Source of the DNA: Bacteroidota bacterium
GTDB lineage: Bacteria; Bacteroidota; Ignavibacteria; SZUA-365
Length of the DNA: 14,655 nt
Direction: 5' to 3'
Assembly: GCA_018224345.1 (NCBI GenBank)
Contig: JAGTUW010000359.1
Coordinates: 1 to 14,655 of the forward strand
Numbering within the stretch: the stretch's first letter is position 1; every line of letters begins with the position of its first letter. A model generated the notes under the pieces. That model was given only the letters and a program-made list of their open reading frames with translations, had not been told where the DNA came from and ran no database searches. The position numbers and the translations under genes are program-made. Below, piece by piece: positions 6,197-14,400 of the stretch.

Positions 6197-7369
6197 TCAG
6201 GGCACGATCACACGCGGCAGTTCGAATGGGAGGCGAATGAGCATTTCATAGTTGACGGAATTGGCGAGATCGGAAAAGGAACTGACGGTTATGCGATGCC
6301 GCCCCTGTCGGCCGATGAGCACAACCTCGTTGCCTGTTGCAGCGGTGGGAATGCCGGTTATATCCACAGTGATAATGTTCATATTGACCATACCGATCAC
6401 GGGTGCCTTGTGTCCCCGAATCAGGACATGGCCGAGATTGCTGAGATTCCTGCTGTACCCATGGTAGTATCCGACGGGAATCACGGCAATGGTCATGGGA
6501 TGCTGCGCCATGAAGCTCGTGCCGTAGCCGACATATTCCCCGGTCTGCACCTGTTGTGTGGCAATGACACGGCTTTTCCAGGTCAACACCTGTGTGAGCG
6601 GATCCTTGGTGAATTGCGTGTCACTGTTGAGCATATTGTAGATACGCGTTTCGTTACTGGGCCAGAAACCGTACTGGGCGATGCCGTAACGGACAAGATC
6701 CATAACGGTATCGGGATAGGTCAGGGCTGCAGCGCTGCTTGCCGCATGGAAATAGCGGGGCCGGAGGCCCTCGGTGATCCACTGTTCCCGCACCCGCTGA
6801 AAGACGGCGCGTTGCTGCTGAATACGATAGAAATTCGCTATCGATTCGGCGCCCGCAAAATGTGTGCATACTCCGATGAGATCGAGTACATCCATATTCC
6901 GCCGACACAAATCGATGACACGGGACATCTCCGGCGCACGGAAACCGGTCCGGTTGAAACCCGTCTCCGCTTCAATATGAATTTCCGCCTTGCGTCCTGT
7001 CCTGCGGGCGATATCAATTGAGGCCTGGAGACGGTCGAAGTCGAACACATACCACCCTATTCCCTCTTCCAGAGCCCAGCCAAGATCCGCGTTGTCGATC
7101 ATGTTCATGATCATCAGTTTCGTATCCGGTCGTTTGACCCGGCAGGCCCGCTCGGCTTCGGCCGCGTCGGAAGTCGCGAAACTGCGCACGCCGCAGCGTT
7201 CGGCCAGTGGCACATAATCCTCGATACCGTGGCCATAGGCATTTCCCTTGATCACGGAAACAAAAGTGCTGTCGGCCCCGATGCGCTTGCTGAGATAGGA
7301 AATATTGCGCTTGAGTGCGGAAGTGCTCAGTTCGATCCAGGATCCGGAGGTACGTTCGTGTTGTGGCAT
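6197..7369 (-). CDS. Alanine racemase family protein (non-canonical subfamily)
   Basis: A 390-residue PLP-dependent fold type III enzyme, most simply an alanine racemase (L-Ala to D-Ala for peptidoglycan). The cofactor lysine is K41 in VIKGNAYGHG. The second catalytic base is Y282 in GEYVGYGTSF. R227 in VRYGIAQYG matches the arginine that contacts PLP. Several positions differ from classical Alr: GYYHGYSR instead of GYADGxxR, VNMNIITVDIT (residues 328-338) instead of VCMDxxxVDVT, and ETGFNRTGF instead of DTGMxRLGF. These changes resemble a subfamily I recall from Bacteroidota and relatives, so this may be the main Alr or an extra racemase with other specificity; I leave the symbol empty. The start ATG 7367-7369 puts WIELSTSALKRN at the expected position; no Shine-Dalgarno is evident. 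It is convergent with argJ and divergent from the M20 gene. Confidence 0.85.
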   Translation of the reverse strand: MPQHERTSGSWIELSTSALKRNISYLSKRIGADSTFVSVIKGNAYGHGIEDYVPLAERCGVRSFATSDAAEAERACRVKRPDTKLMIMNMIDNADLGWALEEGIGWYVFDFDRLQASIDIARRTGRKAEIHIEAETGFNRTGFRAPEMSRVIDLCRRNMDVLDLIGVCTHFAGAESIANFYRIQQQRAVFQRVREQWITEGLRPRYFHAASSAAALTYPDTVMDLVRYGIAQYGFWPSNETRIYNMLNSDTQFTKDPLTQVLTWKSRVIATQQVQTGEYVGYGTSFMAQHPMTIAVIPVGYYHGYSRNLSNLGHVLIRGHKAPVIGMVNMNIITVDITGIPTAATGNEVVLIGRQGRHRITVSSFSDLANSVNYEMLIRLPFELPRVIVP

Positions 7370-7617
7370 GAGAGTCCGATTGATTCGATATTTATGCGGT
7401 GCATGTCACCGCGCTCCATCAGGAAAGTACGAATTTCGCGGGATTCGATCATTGCCGCTGCGCACCGACCGGGTCCGGCGAACAACGTGGAATTTATCTG
7501 CCAACTCCGTACTTTTCATTCAACGGGATGCCGTGTAATGCAATCGATTCCATTGGATGTCCGCGCAGTGTCCCTTCTGCCATTTTTCATACATACACCG
7601 CAACATTTTTCTTATAT
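7370..7617. other. Divergent intergenic region, no gene seen
   Basis: This stretch separates the racemase start (-) from the M20 amidohydrolase start (+). The M20 frame stays open upstream to 7399, but that part has no family-like sequence. I find no clear promoter pair, operator or hairpin. Confidence 0.45.
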
Positions 7618-8748
7618 ATGACCGATCTCATCGCACTGCGCAAATATCTTCACCGAAACCCCGAGCGCTCCGGCGAGGAGGCGCGCACCGCCGAACATAT
7701 CACCGGCCTGCTTGAAAAGACACGGCCCTCTGCACTGCATACCGGTATTGCCGGACACGGCATCGTCGCTGTCTATGGTGGCGAATCCTCGCCCGCTGTA
7801 CTGCTGCGTGCCGATCTCGACGCGCTGCCGATTGCCGAACGCAATGATCTTCCCCATACGAGCGAACGGGAAGGGACAGCCCATCTCTGCGGACATGACG
7901 GACACATGTCCATACTCGTCGGTGCGGCCGAGCGCATCGCCGCGCGGCAATCGACACTGTCCGCCCCCGTCGCTGTACTGTTTCAACCTTCGGAGGAGAC
8001 CGGACAGGGAGCCGAGGCAATGCTGCAGGACACACTGTTTTCCAGACTGCATCCCAAACGCGTGTTCGCGCTGCACAATATTCCAGGCTATGCGCGTGGC
8101 ACCGTGCTGCTGCGCGAGGGACCATTCGCAATGGCCAGTATCGGTGTGGATATACACCTGACCGGCCGCACCAGTCATGCAGCGGAACCCGAGAAAGGCA
8201 ATTCGCCCGTGCCCGCCCTGCTGCGGCTTGCCCGCGAGATCATGGATCTCCCCGCGGATGCGGCGACGCACAATGCACGGGCGATCAGCACGATCATCCA
8301 TCTCTCGGCCGGCAGCGAGGCCTTCGGTACCACGCCAGGAGATGCGCGACTGCTGGCGACATTGCGCACTGACAGCGATGAATTTATGGATTTTATGAAA
8401 CGCAGCACGGAAGAACACACGCAGGCGCTTGCGCGGGAACAGGAGCTGCGCAACGAGCTGTCGTGGAGGGAGGAATTTCCTTCCGTCCGGAATGCGGAGG
8501 ATTGCGTCGCGCTGATCAGACGTGCTGCGCAGCAACATGGGATGTCCATCGAAGACCTGCCCCACCCCTTTCCCTGGTCCGAGGATTTCGCACATTTCAC
8601 ACATCGCTTCGACGGCGCACTGTTCGGCATCGGTGCCGGTGCCGATCATGCCCATCTGCACAGTGGCTGGTATGATTTTCCTGACGAGATCATCGCGCCT
8701 GCAGTAGATCTTTTTGACACCATCGTCACGCTTGCACTCGAGCGCTGA
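7618..8748 (+). CDS. M20D-family metallo-amidohydrolase (N-acyl amino acid hydrolase-like)
   Basis: A 376-residue cytoplasmic metal-dependent hydrolase of peptidase family M20D, which cleaves amide bonds of N-acyl or N-acetyl amino acids and related conjugates. N-terminal ALRKYLHRNPE and LLRADLDALPI are typical. Metal ligands are visible as C91 and H93 in CGHDGH, the E126-E127 pair in FQPSEETGQGA, H153, and H348 in HLHSGW. A lid/dimerisation domain runs from about 163 to 275 and includes the GRTSHAAEPEKG motif. The start is ATG 7618, preceded by an AT-rich leader without Shine-Dalgarno; 73 in-frame residues upstream look unrelated to the family. The true substrate cannot be told: aminoacylase, hippurate- or indoleacetyl-amino-acid-type hydrolases share these motifs. 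Although it lies near the arg cluster, it is not an ArgE (M20A) and ArgJ already supplies ornithine, so a direct arginine role is not supported. Confidence 0.88.
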   Translation: MTDLIALRKYLHRNPERSGEEARTAEHITGLLEKTRPSALHTGIAGHGIVAVYGGESSPAVLLRADLDALPIAERNDLPHTSEREGTAHLCGHDGHMSILVGAAERIAARQSTLSAPVAVLFQPSEETGQGAEAMLQDTLFSRLHPKRVFALHNIPGYARGTVLLREGPFAMASIGVDIHLTGRTSHAAEPEKGNSPVPALLRLAREIMDLPADAATHNARAISTIIHLSAGSEAFGTTPGDARLLATLRTDSDEFMDFMKRSTEEHTQALAREQELRNELSWREEFPSVRNAEDCVALIRRAAQQHGMSIEDLPHPFPWSEDFAHFTHRFDGALFGIGAGADHAHLHSGWYDFPDEIIAPAVDLFDTIVTLALER

Positions 8749-8897
8749 AACTCAACGGGCGTGCCGTCATCACCTGGCGAGCGGTTCGCTGTGCTCATCC
8801 CTACGACGTGATATATGACGGGGTGCGGCGATGCGAACGACGAGTTCCTGCTATAAGCGGGGGGATTATACCGCGCAATATGAGTACAGCCCGGTAA
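8749..8897. other. Short convergent gap
   Basis: Between the M20 gene (+) and the regulator (-). Only a tiny AGCG/CGCT hairpin around 8779-8789 is seen; no T tract, no gene. Confidence 0.4.
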
Positions 8898-9587
8898 TTA
8901 CAGCTCTTCATCGTCTGACGGCAGAGGTGTGGTTGGCGCGAGCAGTTGCCGCGGAACAGTATCGGGCAGACCCGACGAGCGGTGCAGTATTTCACAGATT
9001 CGGATCCTTGTTTCCCCGACCTCACCCGGGGAAAGCCCATGTTCCCTGGCGATGGCCCGTGTGCTCTTCCGCTGATTGATACCGGTGAACACCGCATGCT
9101 CGCGTTCTCCATGAAGTTCATGCGCATGTTCCGGAAGTGTGCCGCTTCTCTGAAATTCTTCCGAGGCGGCAAGCAGCGGACAGGTGAATGACTCTCCCAG
9201 TGCCACCGCGCGAATGGTACGTATAACGTGCTGCGGCAGGTCATTGGTCAGCAGACGGGCATCAACGGCCTGCGAAAATGCCCATTCCATTGCTTCCGCA
9301 TTATGCAGAGGGACGAGCAGAATGCAATGCCATGGTCGCTCCTCCGGCGTCGATTGCATAAGAAAGCGTTGTGACTCACGGAGCGGCAACAGTGCGTGGG
9401 TGATAATGACATCCGGCCCAAGCGTGCGGACGCCACGTTCGGCCGTTTCCCCGTCCTGCGCCTCTCCGACCACATGCAGATCCGGTTGTTCCAGGCAGGC
9501 TGCCACCAACCCTCTCCGGACCAGTGGGTTTTCGATGGCAAGAAAAATACGTAGGCGATCATGTTTCGTTGAATTCTTCAGGTGCAT
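8898..9587 (-). CDS. Degenerate NarL/LuxR-type response regulator (aspartate-less receiver)
   Basis: A 229-residue protein with the layout of a NarL-family regulator. Residues 11-135 follow a CheY-like receiver: RIFLAIENPLVRRGLVAACLE, then HVVGEAQDGE, PDVIITHALLP, and LLTNDLPQHVIRTIRAVALGE. Residues 157-202 follow a LuxR-type helix-turn-helix (GEREHAVFTG, then TRAIAREHGLSPGEV). The residues needed for phosphorylation are gone: the acidic pair after strand 1 is I18-E19, the phospho-acceptor Asp is H64, and the conserved Lys is T113. The DNA-binding helix is also divergent. So it is probably not controlled by a histidine kinase, and none is adjacent. It may respond to a ligand or partner, or bind DNA constitutively (inference). 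The start is ATG 9585-9587 with a GAGAAGAG purine stretch upstream. The C-terminal 25 residues are Pro/Asp/Glu-rich. Targets unknown. Confidence 0.75.
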   Translation of the reverse strand: MHLKNSTKHDRLRIFLAIENPLVRRGLVAACLEQPDLHVVGEAQDGETAERGVRTLGPDVIITHALLPLRESQRFLMQSTPEERPWHCILLVPLHNAEAMEWAFSQAVDARLLTNDLPQHVIRTIRAVALGESFTCPLLAASEEFQRSGTLPEHAHELHGEREHAVFTGINQRKSTRAIAREHGLSPGEVGETRIRICEILHRSSGLPDTVPRQLLAPTTPLPSDDEEL

Positions 9588-9842
9588 ATACTCTTCTCTG
9601 TGCGTGCTGCGAATACTGCGGTCCCTCCTTCGGGGCTACCAGCCCGTCATCGCCTTGGCGACTGACCTGTCCGGAGATTGACTATTATAACGGATACAGA
9701 CAGGCTGATATATCTTCAATATTGCTGACGCATATAACGTACACATCGTATTCGGACAGATCAAGTCCGTAATTCGCCCCCCGAGATGTACGCTATTCCA
9801 GGTGTGCCTTTCCCTTCCCTTTTGCTGAATGCTCCTGTGTGA
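9588..9842. other. Intergenic region upstream of the regulator
   Basis: This 255-base stretch separates the start of the degenerate regulator from the end of the small membrane protein, both on the minus strand. It has an AT-rich centre (about 9680-9760) with a candidate -10 box (separate entry). A loose GC hairpin around 9630-9650 lies in the putative regulator leader. No gene seen. Confidence 0.45.
9684..9689 (-). promoter_or_regulatory. Candidate -10 box upstream of the degenerate regulator
   Basis: On the minus strand the sequence is an exact TATAAT. The nearest TTGAAG lies 24 bases upstream, too far for a standard sigma70 spacer, so the -35 element is uncertain. Transcription from here would give a leader of roughly 90 bases before the regulator start at 9587. 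Confidence 0.3.
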
Positions 9843-10148
9843 TCAGAAGTTGGTCAGGCTGACGCCGACGAAGATGATAATAATGAATATGAGCAGATAC
9901 AGTGGCAGGATGATGATGAGACTCGCCACGAGGTTATGTCCGAACACCGCAAAGGCGCGGGAAAGAAAACTACTGCTGATGAGATTGGTTTGCGGCAGCA
10001 TTGGTTGTTGCCCCTGCCGCTGTTCCATGCTTTTGATACGGTGTTCATAGCCGTGGATCTGCGTTTTCAATGCGTCGATCTCGCTGCGGAGGTCGGTACT
10101 TTGTTCTTCGGGTTGTGCATCGGGTGTCCCGGAGGGCTGTTCTTCCAT
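9843..10148 (-). CDS. Small coiled-coil protein with one C-terminal membrane helix
   Basis: A 101-residue protein I do not recognise. The start is ATG 10146-10148, with AAGAGG six bases upstream; the frame stays open further upstream to 10427, but that part overlaps the transposase relic and is unlikely to be translated. Residues 1-18 are Glu/Gln/Pro-rich. Residues 19-44 (DLRSEIDALKTQIHGYEHRI) have heptad spacing and likely form a coiled coil. After a polar linker, residues 66-72 (RAFAVFG) lead into a long hydrophobic segment at about 74-96 rich in Ile and Leu, ending in GVSLTNF. The topology suggests a tail-anchored or bitopic inner-membrane protein with a cytoplasmic coiled coil that could make oligomers or hold a partner. 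It has its own good ribosome binding site and no obvious operon partner. Its function cannot be inferred. Confidence 0.7.
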   Translation of the reverse strand: MEEQPSGTPDAQPEEQSTDLRSEIDALKTQIHGYEHRIKSMEQRQGQQPMLPQTNLISSSFLSRAFAVFGHNLVASLIIILPLYLLIFIIIIFVGVSLTNF

Positions 10149-10233
10149 GATCGGCCTCTTGAATCGGTAAAAATGATGACGGACGAAAAATCGGCATCGC
10201 GGAGACAAGATGCAAGCCGCTGCGGGAGGCAAG

Positions 10234-10252
10234 CCGGCGATTGTATCGCCGG
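10234..10252. repeat. Perfect 7-bp inverted repeat
   Basis: CCGGCGA and TCGCCGG separated by TTGTA form a stable small hairpin on either strand. Neither side has a T tract, so it is not a standard terminator. It lies about 90 bases upstream of the small membrane protein start. Confidence 0.6.
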
Positions 10253-10385
10253 AGATCACAGTATCATGGAAAATCAGTGCGTGATCAGAAATTCCTGCTT
10301 TCAGATAACCACTGTATCGCAGGAACGTGTTTCCCGTCCATGCCAAAATCTGTGTTTCAGATTTCGCTTTGCCCTGCAGCGTACA

Positions 10386-10640
10386 CATAGAAAACAAAAA
10401 GCGCCCCCGAGAGTGATGCGCCATCATGGTCGGAGCCGGAAGTCACGCGTGGCCGGATGGCCGGTCGCCTTCGGCCGCCAGGGCGGAGATCTTGCGCGCC
10501 AGTGTGCAACTCTCCCAGGCAGCGACGCACCATCCGACTACCTTCCGGGACAACATGTCGATGATCATGCAGGGACTGCGCGTCAGCGATCCGGGGGAGG
10601 GCATTAAAAAAGTCGCGACAGACGCTGGTATCAAGCGCTG
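10386..10640 (-). pseudogene. Remnant of an IS3-type transposase integrase core
   Basis: Reading the minus strand from about 10640, one frame gives TFLMPSPGSLTRSPCMIIDM and continues LSRKVVGWCVAAWESCTLA. This fits the family stretch (xxIDxxSRxxVGWxVxxxESxxLA) of IS3-like DDE integrase cores. The frame stops at TGA 10443-10445. In a neighbouring frame, TSGSDHDGASL follows at about the distance where the second catalytic Asp motif (LHSDxGSxM) should be, so a frameshift separates the two parts. No intact N-terminal DNA-binding part, catalytic Glu motif or terminal inverted repeats are seen. It is a non-functional relic of a mobile element. Boundaries are approximate, and the family call rests on motif reading only. 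Confidence 0.55.
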
Positions 10641-10693
10641 TCGCGATCTGTGTCGTACCCACTTCCGAAATCTCTGCCACGACCCGGACATGC

Positions 10694-10709
10694 TTTGTGA
10701 TTTCACAAA
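10694..10709. promoter_or_regulatory. Perfect palindrome, candidate operator of the act operon
   Basis: TTTGTGA and TCACAAA flank two T residues, giving a perfect 16-bp inverted repeat. The half-site TGTGA matches the recognition half-site of CRP/FNR-type regulators, but their sites usually have a 4 to 6 base spacer rather than two. It covers the proposed -35 element of the act promoter, a position suited to repression. Confidence 0.5.
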
Positions 10710-10722
10710 TATTTCCTAATTT
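10695..10722 (+). promoter_or_regulatory. Candidate promoter of the act operon
   Basis: TTGTGA at 10695-10700 and TAATTT at 10717-10722 are separated by 16 bases. The same stretch also approximates the Bacteroidota form (TTTG, then 18 bases, then CTAATTTG). It would start transcription near 10729, leaving a leader of about 120 bases before actA. Confidence 0.4.
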
Positions 10723-10836
10723 GAACCTTAATTAAGACTGAACTCTCTTATTATGCCCTTCAGTGCAGCGAACACATACACGCAGTATCAAGGGATGAAA
10801 CACAGAGAGAGGCAACCCGTCACCAAAATACAGAGT

Positions 10837-10842
10837 AAGAGG
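10837..10842 (+). promoter_or_regulatory. Ribosome binding site fixing the actA TTG start
   Basis: AAGAGG sits seven bases before TTG 10850. No ATG or GTG in this frame offers a start before the membrane anchor, so this site supports TTG initiation. Confidence 0.7.
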
Positions 10843-10849
10843 ATGAGCT

Positions 10850-11497
10850 TTGGCGCAAATATTCCCTGAGTGGGTCAACAAGCTTCCCGGCAGAATCGCA
10901 CTTACCCTTGCCGTACTCATAATACTTGTCATAGCGGGGATCTGGTATTACGGTTCACCGGAGTACACCGATGTAGGCTATGCTCCCGTTCAGCCAGTGC
11001 CGTACAGTCACAAATTGCATGTTGGCGAGCTCGGTCTCGACTGCCGGTATTGTCACACGGAAGTGGAGATCTCTCCGGTCGCCATGGTACCGCCCACACA
11101 GACCTGTATGAACTGCCACGCCATGATCAAAACCGAAAGTCCGCAACTCGCCCCGATCCGTGCGAGCTGGGAGGAAGAAACACCCATGCGCTGGATACGG
11201 ATTCATAAAGTACCCGACTTTGCGTATTTCGATCACAGCGCGCATCTGCGCGTGGGTGTCGGCTGCGAAAGCTGTCACGGCAACGTCGCGGAAATGGAAG
11301 TGCTGTATCTCGACCAACCGCTGAGCATGGGCTGGTGCCTCGATTGCCATCGCAATCCCGATCCGCATCTTCGGCCGCCGGAGGAAATCACCACGATGGG
11401 GTGGACACCGCCAGCAGATCAGCCTGAACGGGCTGCGGTCATCAAGGCCCGATTTGATATCAATCCTCCGGAAACCTGTTCGGGGTGCCACCGATGA
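10850..11497 (+). CDS. actA: Alternative complex III pentaheme cytochrome c subunit
   Basis: A 215-residue membrane-anchored multiheme cytochrome c. Residues 16-34 form a single hydrophobic segment near the N-terminus that anchors the protein, with the remainder outside the inner membrane. Five CxxCH heme sites are visible: CRYCH (65-69), CMNCH (86-90), CESCH (139-143), CLDCH (163-167) and CSGCH (210-214). Five hemes, this length and the immediate ActB-like neighbour are the signature of ActA. In the known complex, ActA passes electrons from quinol oxidation towards a soluble or oxidase-bound cytochrome c. Additional His residues (for example H54, H119, H129, H132) are candidates for distal heme ligands. 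The start is TTG 10850, supported by AAGAGG seven bases upstream. The stop overlaps the actB start as ATGA, indicating coupling. Confidence 0.92.
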   Translation: MAQIFPEWVNKLPGRIALTLAVLIILVIAGIWYYGSPEYTDVGYAPVQPVPYSHKLHVGELGLDCRYCHTEVEISPVAMVPPTQTCMNCHAMIKTESPQLAPIRASWEEETPMRWIRIHKVPDFAYFDHSAHLRVGVGCESCHGNVAEMEVLYLDQPLSMGWCLDCHRNPDPHLRPPEEITTMGWTPPADQPERAAVIKARFDINPPETCSGCHR

Positions 11498-14400
11498 AAG
11501 CCAACTCGCCGAAGAAGGATATGCAACAACCAGACGATCTCACCACGATGAACACTGGGAAACAGTATTGGCTCAGTCTCCGGGACAAAGAAAACACTCC
11601 TGCCTACCGTGCGATACTCGAACGTGAATTCCCTGAAGGGACACTCGTAGCGGCCGGGGGAATCGACCGCAGAACCTTTCTGACCCTCATGGGCGCTTCT
11701 CTGGCATTGGCGGGACTCACCAGTTGCAGGCGTCCGGAAGAAGAGATCGTTCCCTACGTATCCAAGCCCGAAGAATTGACCATCGGCAATGCACTGCAAT
11801 ACGCCACCTCCATGCCGCTGGGAACGGAAGCCCACAGCCTGCTGGTGACCGCGCGGGAAGGACGCCCGATCAGCATTCAGGGCAACCCGCTGGATACGGC
11901 TACAGGCAGTGCGAGCACCGTGTGGGCAAATGCCTCCATCCTGAACCTCTATGACCCCGACCGCTCGCAGCACGTCTACGCGGGCATGGCCCAGTCTCCG
12001 GTCGCAACCTTTCTCGACACCTGGAGTTCACTGTACGCAACACAGAAGGAAAACGGCGGAGAATCACTGGCCCTGCTCTGCCGCCCCTCGGCTTCGCCGA
12101 CACTGGACCGCCTGCTCGGAGCATTCCGCACCGTCTTCCCTTCCGCCCTTGTCGCGACCTGGGATCCGGTCAGTGATACCGCGATTCTCGAAGGACACCG
12201 CATTGCGTTCGGCAGGCCCTTGCGCGCACAGTACGATTTTACGCACGCAGACATCATCCTCGCACTGGATGCGGATCCGTTCGGAAACGACTATGATGCC
12301 TTCGCCAATGCACGGGGCTTCGCCACACGCAGACAGGTCGATTCAGCGGATGCAACGATGAACCGGCTGTACGTTGTCGAACCCAGTCTGACGCAGACCG
12401 CCGCACTTGCCGACCACCGGCTGCGACTTGAGGCCGGACGTATCCCGGGCTTCGCCGCGACCCTGCTCGATGCCCTCGCCGAACGCGGGCTCCCTGTACC
12501 GGCCTCACTGCGTACGTTGAACCCTGCAGACACAATGATCGACAGTCGCTGGATCAATGCCGTCGCCGATGATCTGCTCGCACATCGCGGTCAGTCACTC
12601 GTCGTCGCCGGGCGCGGTCAGCATGCATCGGTCCATGCCCTGGTCGCAGTGATCAATCATCTGCTGGGAAACAGCGGCCGCAGCGTACAGTACGTCACGC
12701 AACCTCATGCGCACGAATCCGATCCGGATTCACTGCGCACACTCACGACGGCAATGAATGAGGGAAAGGTAGAAACACTGATCATTCTCGGAGGTAATCC
12801 CGTCTTCGACGCAGCAGTGGATCTCGATTTCCGCTCGGCTCTTTCGAAGGTCGGGGTTTCCATCCACGCCGGCCTGCATCGTGACGAAACCGCGCACGCC
12901 TGTACCTGGCATCTCCCCCTGCGGCACTACCTCGAAGCCTGGGGCGATGTCAGCAGTCTGCACGGACACTTCGGTGTCATTCAGCCCTTGATAGAACCAC
13001 TGTACAAAGACGGCATCAGCGATGTGGAACTGCTGGCGCTGCTGACGACGGGAGTTCTGGAGAAAGGACATGACATCGTCCGGGAAACATGGGAGGGGAT
13101 TATTCCGGGACTACCTGCGCATACCTGGCGCGGGATACTGCATGACGGGCTCTTTCCACGGGACATCGATGTTGAAACTCCCGTTCCTGCGATCGATGCG
13201 ATTGCGACACAACTGTCCGCCGATCTTTTCACTCCCGTTGCTCTTTCACGTGAGAATATGGAAGTGCTCTTCCGCCTCTCACCCGCTGTACACGACGGAC
13301 GCTTCGCCAACAACGGCTGGCTGCAGGAATTCCCCGATCCGGTTACCAAACTGACCTGGGACAATGCCGCACTGATCAGCCAACGCACCGCCGGGGAACT
13401 CGAGCTGCAGGACGGAGACCTGGTGCGCCTGACGATTCAAGGTCGCGAAACACCGATGCCCGTCTGGGTGCTGCCCGGCCAGGCGGATTATTGTGTCACC
13501 CTGCTGCTCGGCTACGGTCGCCGGCATGCCGGACGCGTGGGCACTGGATGTGGTTTCAACAGCTACAGACTCCGCGGCACCGACAACCTGTACACGGCGC
13601 GTGGCCTCGGTATCGGTCCGACCTTCGCCAGGCATAAACTCGCCTGCGTGCAGGATCATCACGGCCTCGACGTCGAACGCATGGCGCGTGAAGGCGTACA
13701 GGAACGATTGCCGATGATTTACCGTGAGGGAACGCTCGAGCAATACCGTACTCACCCAACCTTTGCGAAAGACCTGGTCGTGGCCCCGCCGTTGCGTTCG
13801 TCCTGGGAACATCACGATTACAGCGAAGGCCATCAGTGGGGGATGTCCATCGACCTCAACGCCTGCATCGGTTGTGGCTCCTGTACCATCGCCTGCCAGA
13901 GCGAAAACAACATCCCCGTCGTAGGTAAAGATCAGGTGCTCAACGGACGCGAAATGCACTGGATCCGTATCGACCGCTATTATACTGGCGATATCGACGA
14001 TCCCGGGGTTCGCGTCATGCCGCTGGCCTGCCATCACTGCGAGATGGCGCCATGCGAACAGGTATGTCCCGTCGCCGCCACTTCGCATGATGAAGAAGGG
14101 CTCAATGTCATGACATACAACCGTTGCATCGGGACACGATACTGCTCGAACAACTGTCCCTACAAAGTGCGTCGTTTCAATTTCTACAACTATACGCGTG
14201 ACCTCCCGGAAAGTGTGCACATGGTGCAGAACCCCGATGTCACCGTCCGTTTCCGCGGTGTCATGGAAAAATGCACCTATTGCACCCAGCGTATCACCCG
14301 TGGAAAAATCAAGGCAAAGATTGAAGGGCGGCAGCTCGCCGACGGCGATATCCGTGTTGCATGTGAGGACGCCTGTCCGACGCAGGCCATCGTCTTCGGC

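Larger units (their letters stand above)
10149..10849. other. 700-base region without an intact gene
   Basis: It lies between the small membrane protein (-) and actA (+). It holds a decayed transposase fragment (about 10386-10640), a 7-bp hairpin at 10234-10252 (CCGGCGA, loop of five, TCGCCGG, no T tract), the act promoter candidate with its palindrome near 10694-10722, and a roughly 120-base actA leader. I see nothing else in it. Confidence 0.6.

Noticed and set aside
6149..7021. 290-residue plus-strand frame
   Set aside because: Complement of the racemase gene; His/Gly-rich translation without family features.
7612..8661. 349-residue minus-strand frame
   Set aside because: Opposite the M20 hydrolase whose metal ligands are all in place; no domain seen in the minus frame.
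7618..8748. Assignment of the M20 enzyme as acetylornithine deacetylase (ArgE)
   Set aside because: Motifs are of subfamily M20D rather than M20A, it lies beyond the convergent racemase gene, and argJ makes ArgE redundant.
10149..10427. N-terminal extension of the small membrane protein
   Set aside because: The extension has no good ribosome site, overlaps the transposase relic, and lacks family-like sequence; ATG 10148 has AAGAGG at correct spacing.
13279..14220. 313-residue minus-strand frame
   Set aside because: Opposite actB including its iron-sulfur motifs; a shadow of a GC-rich gene.
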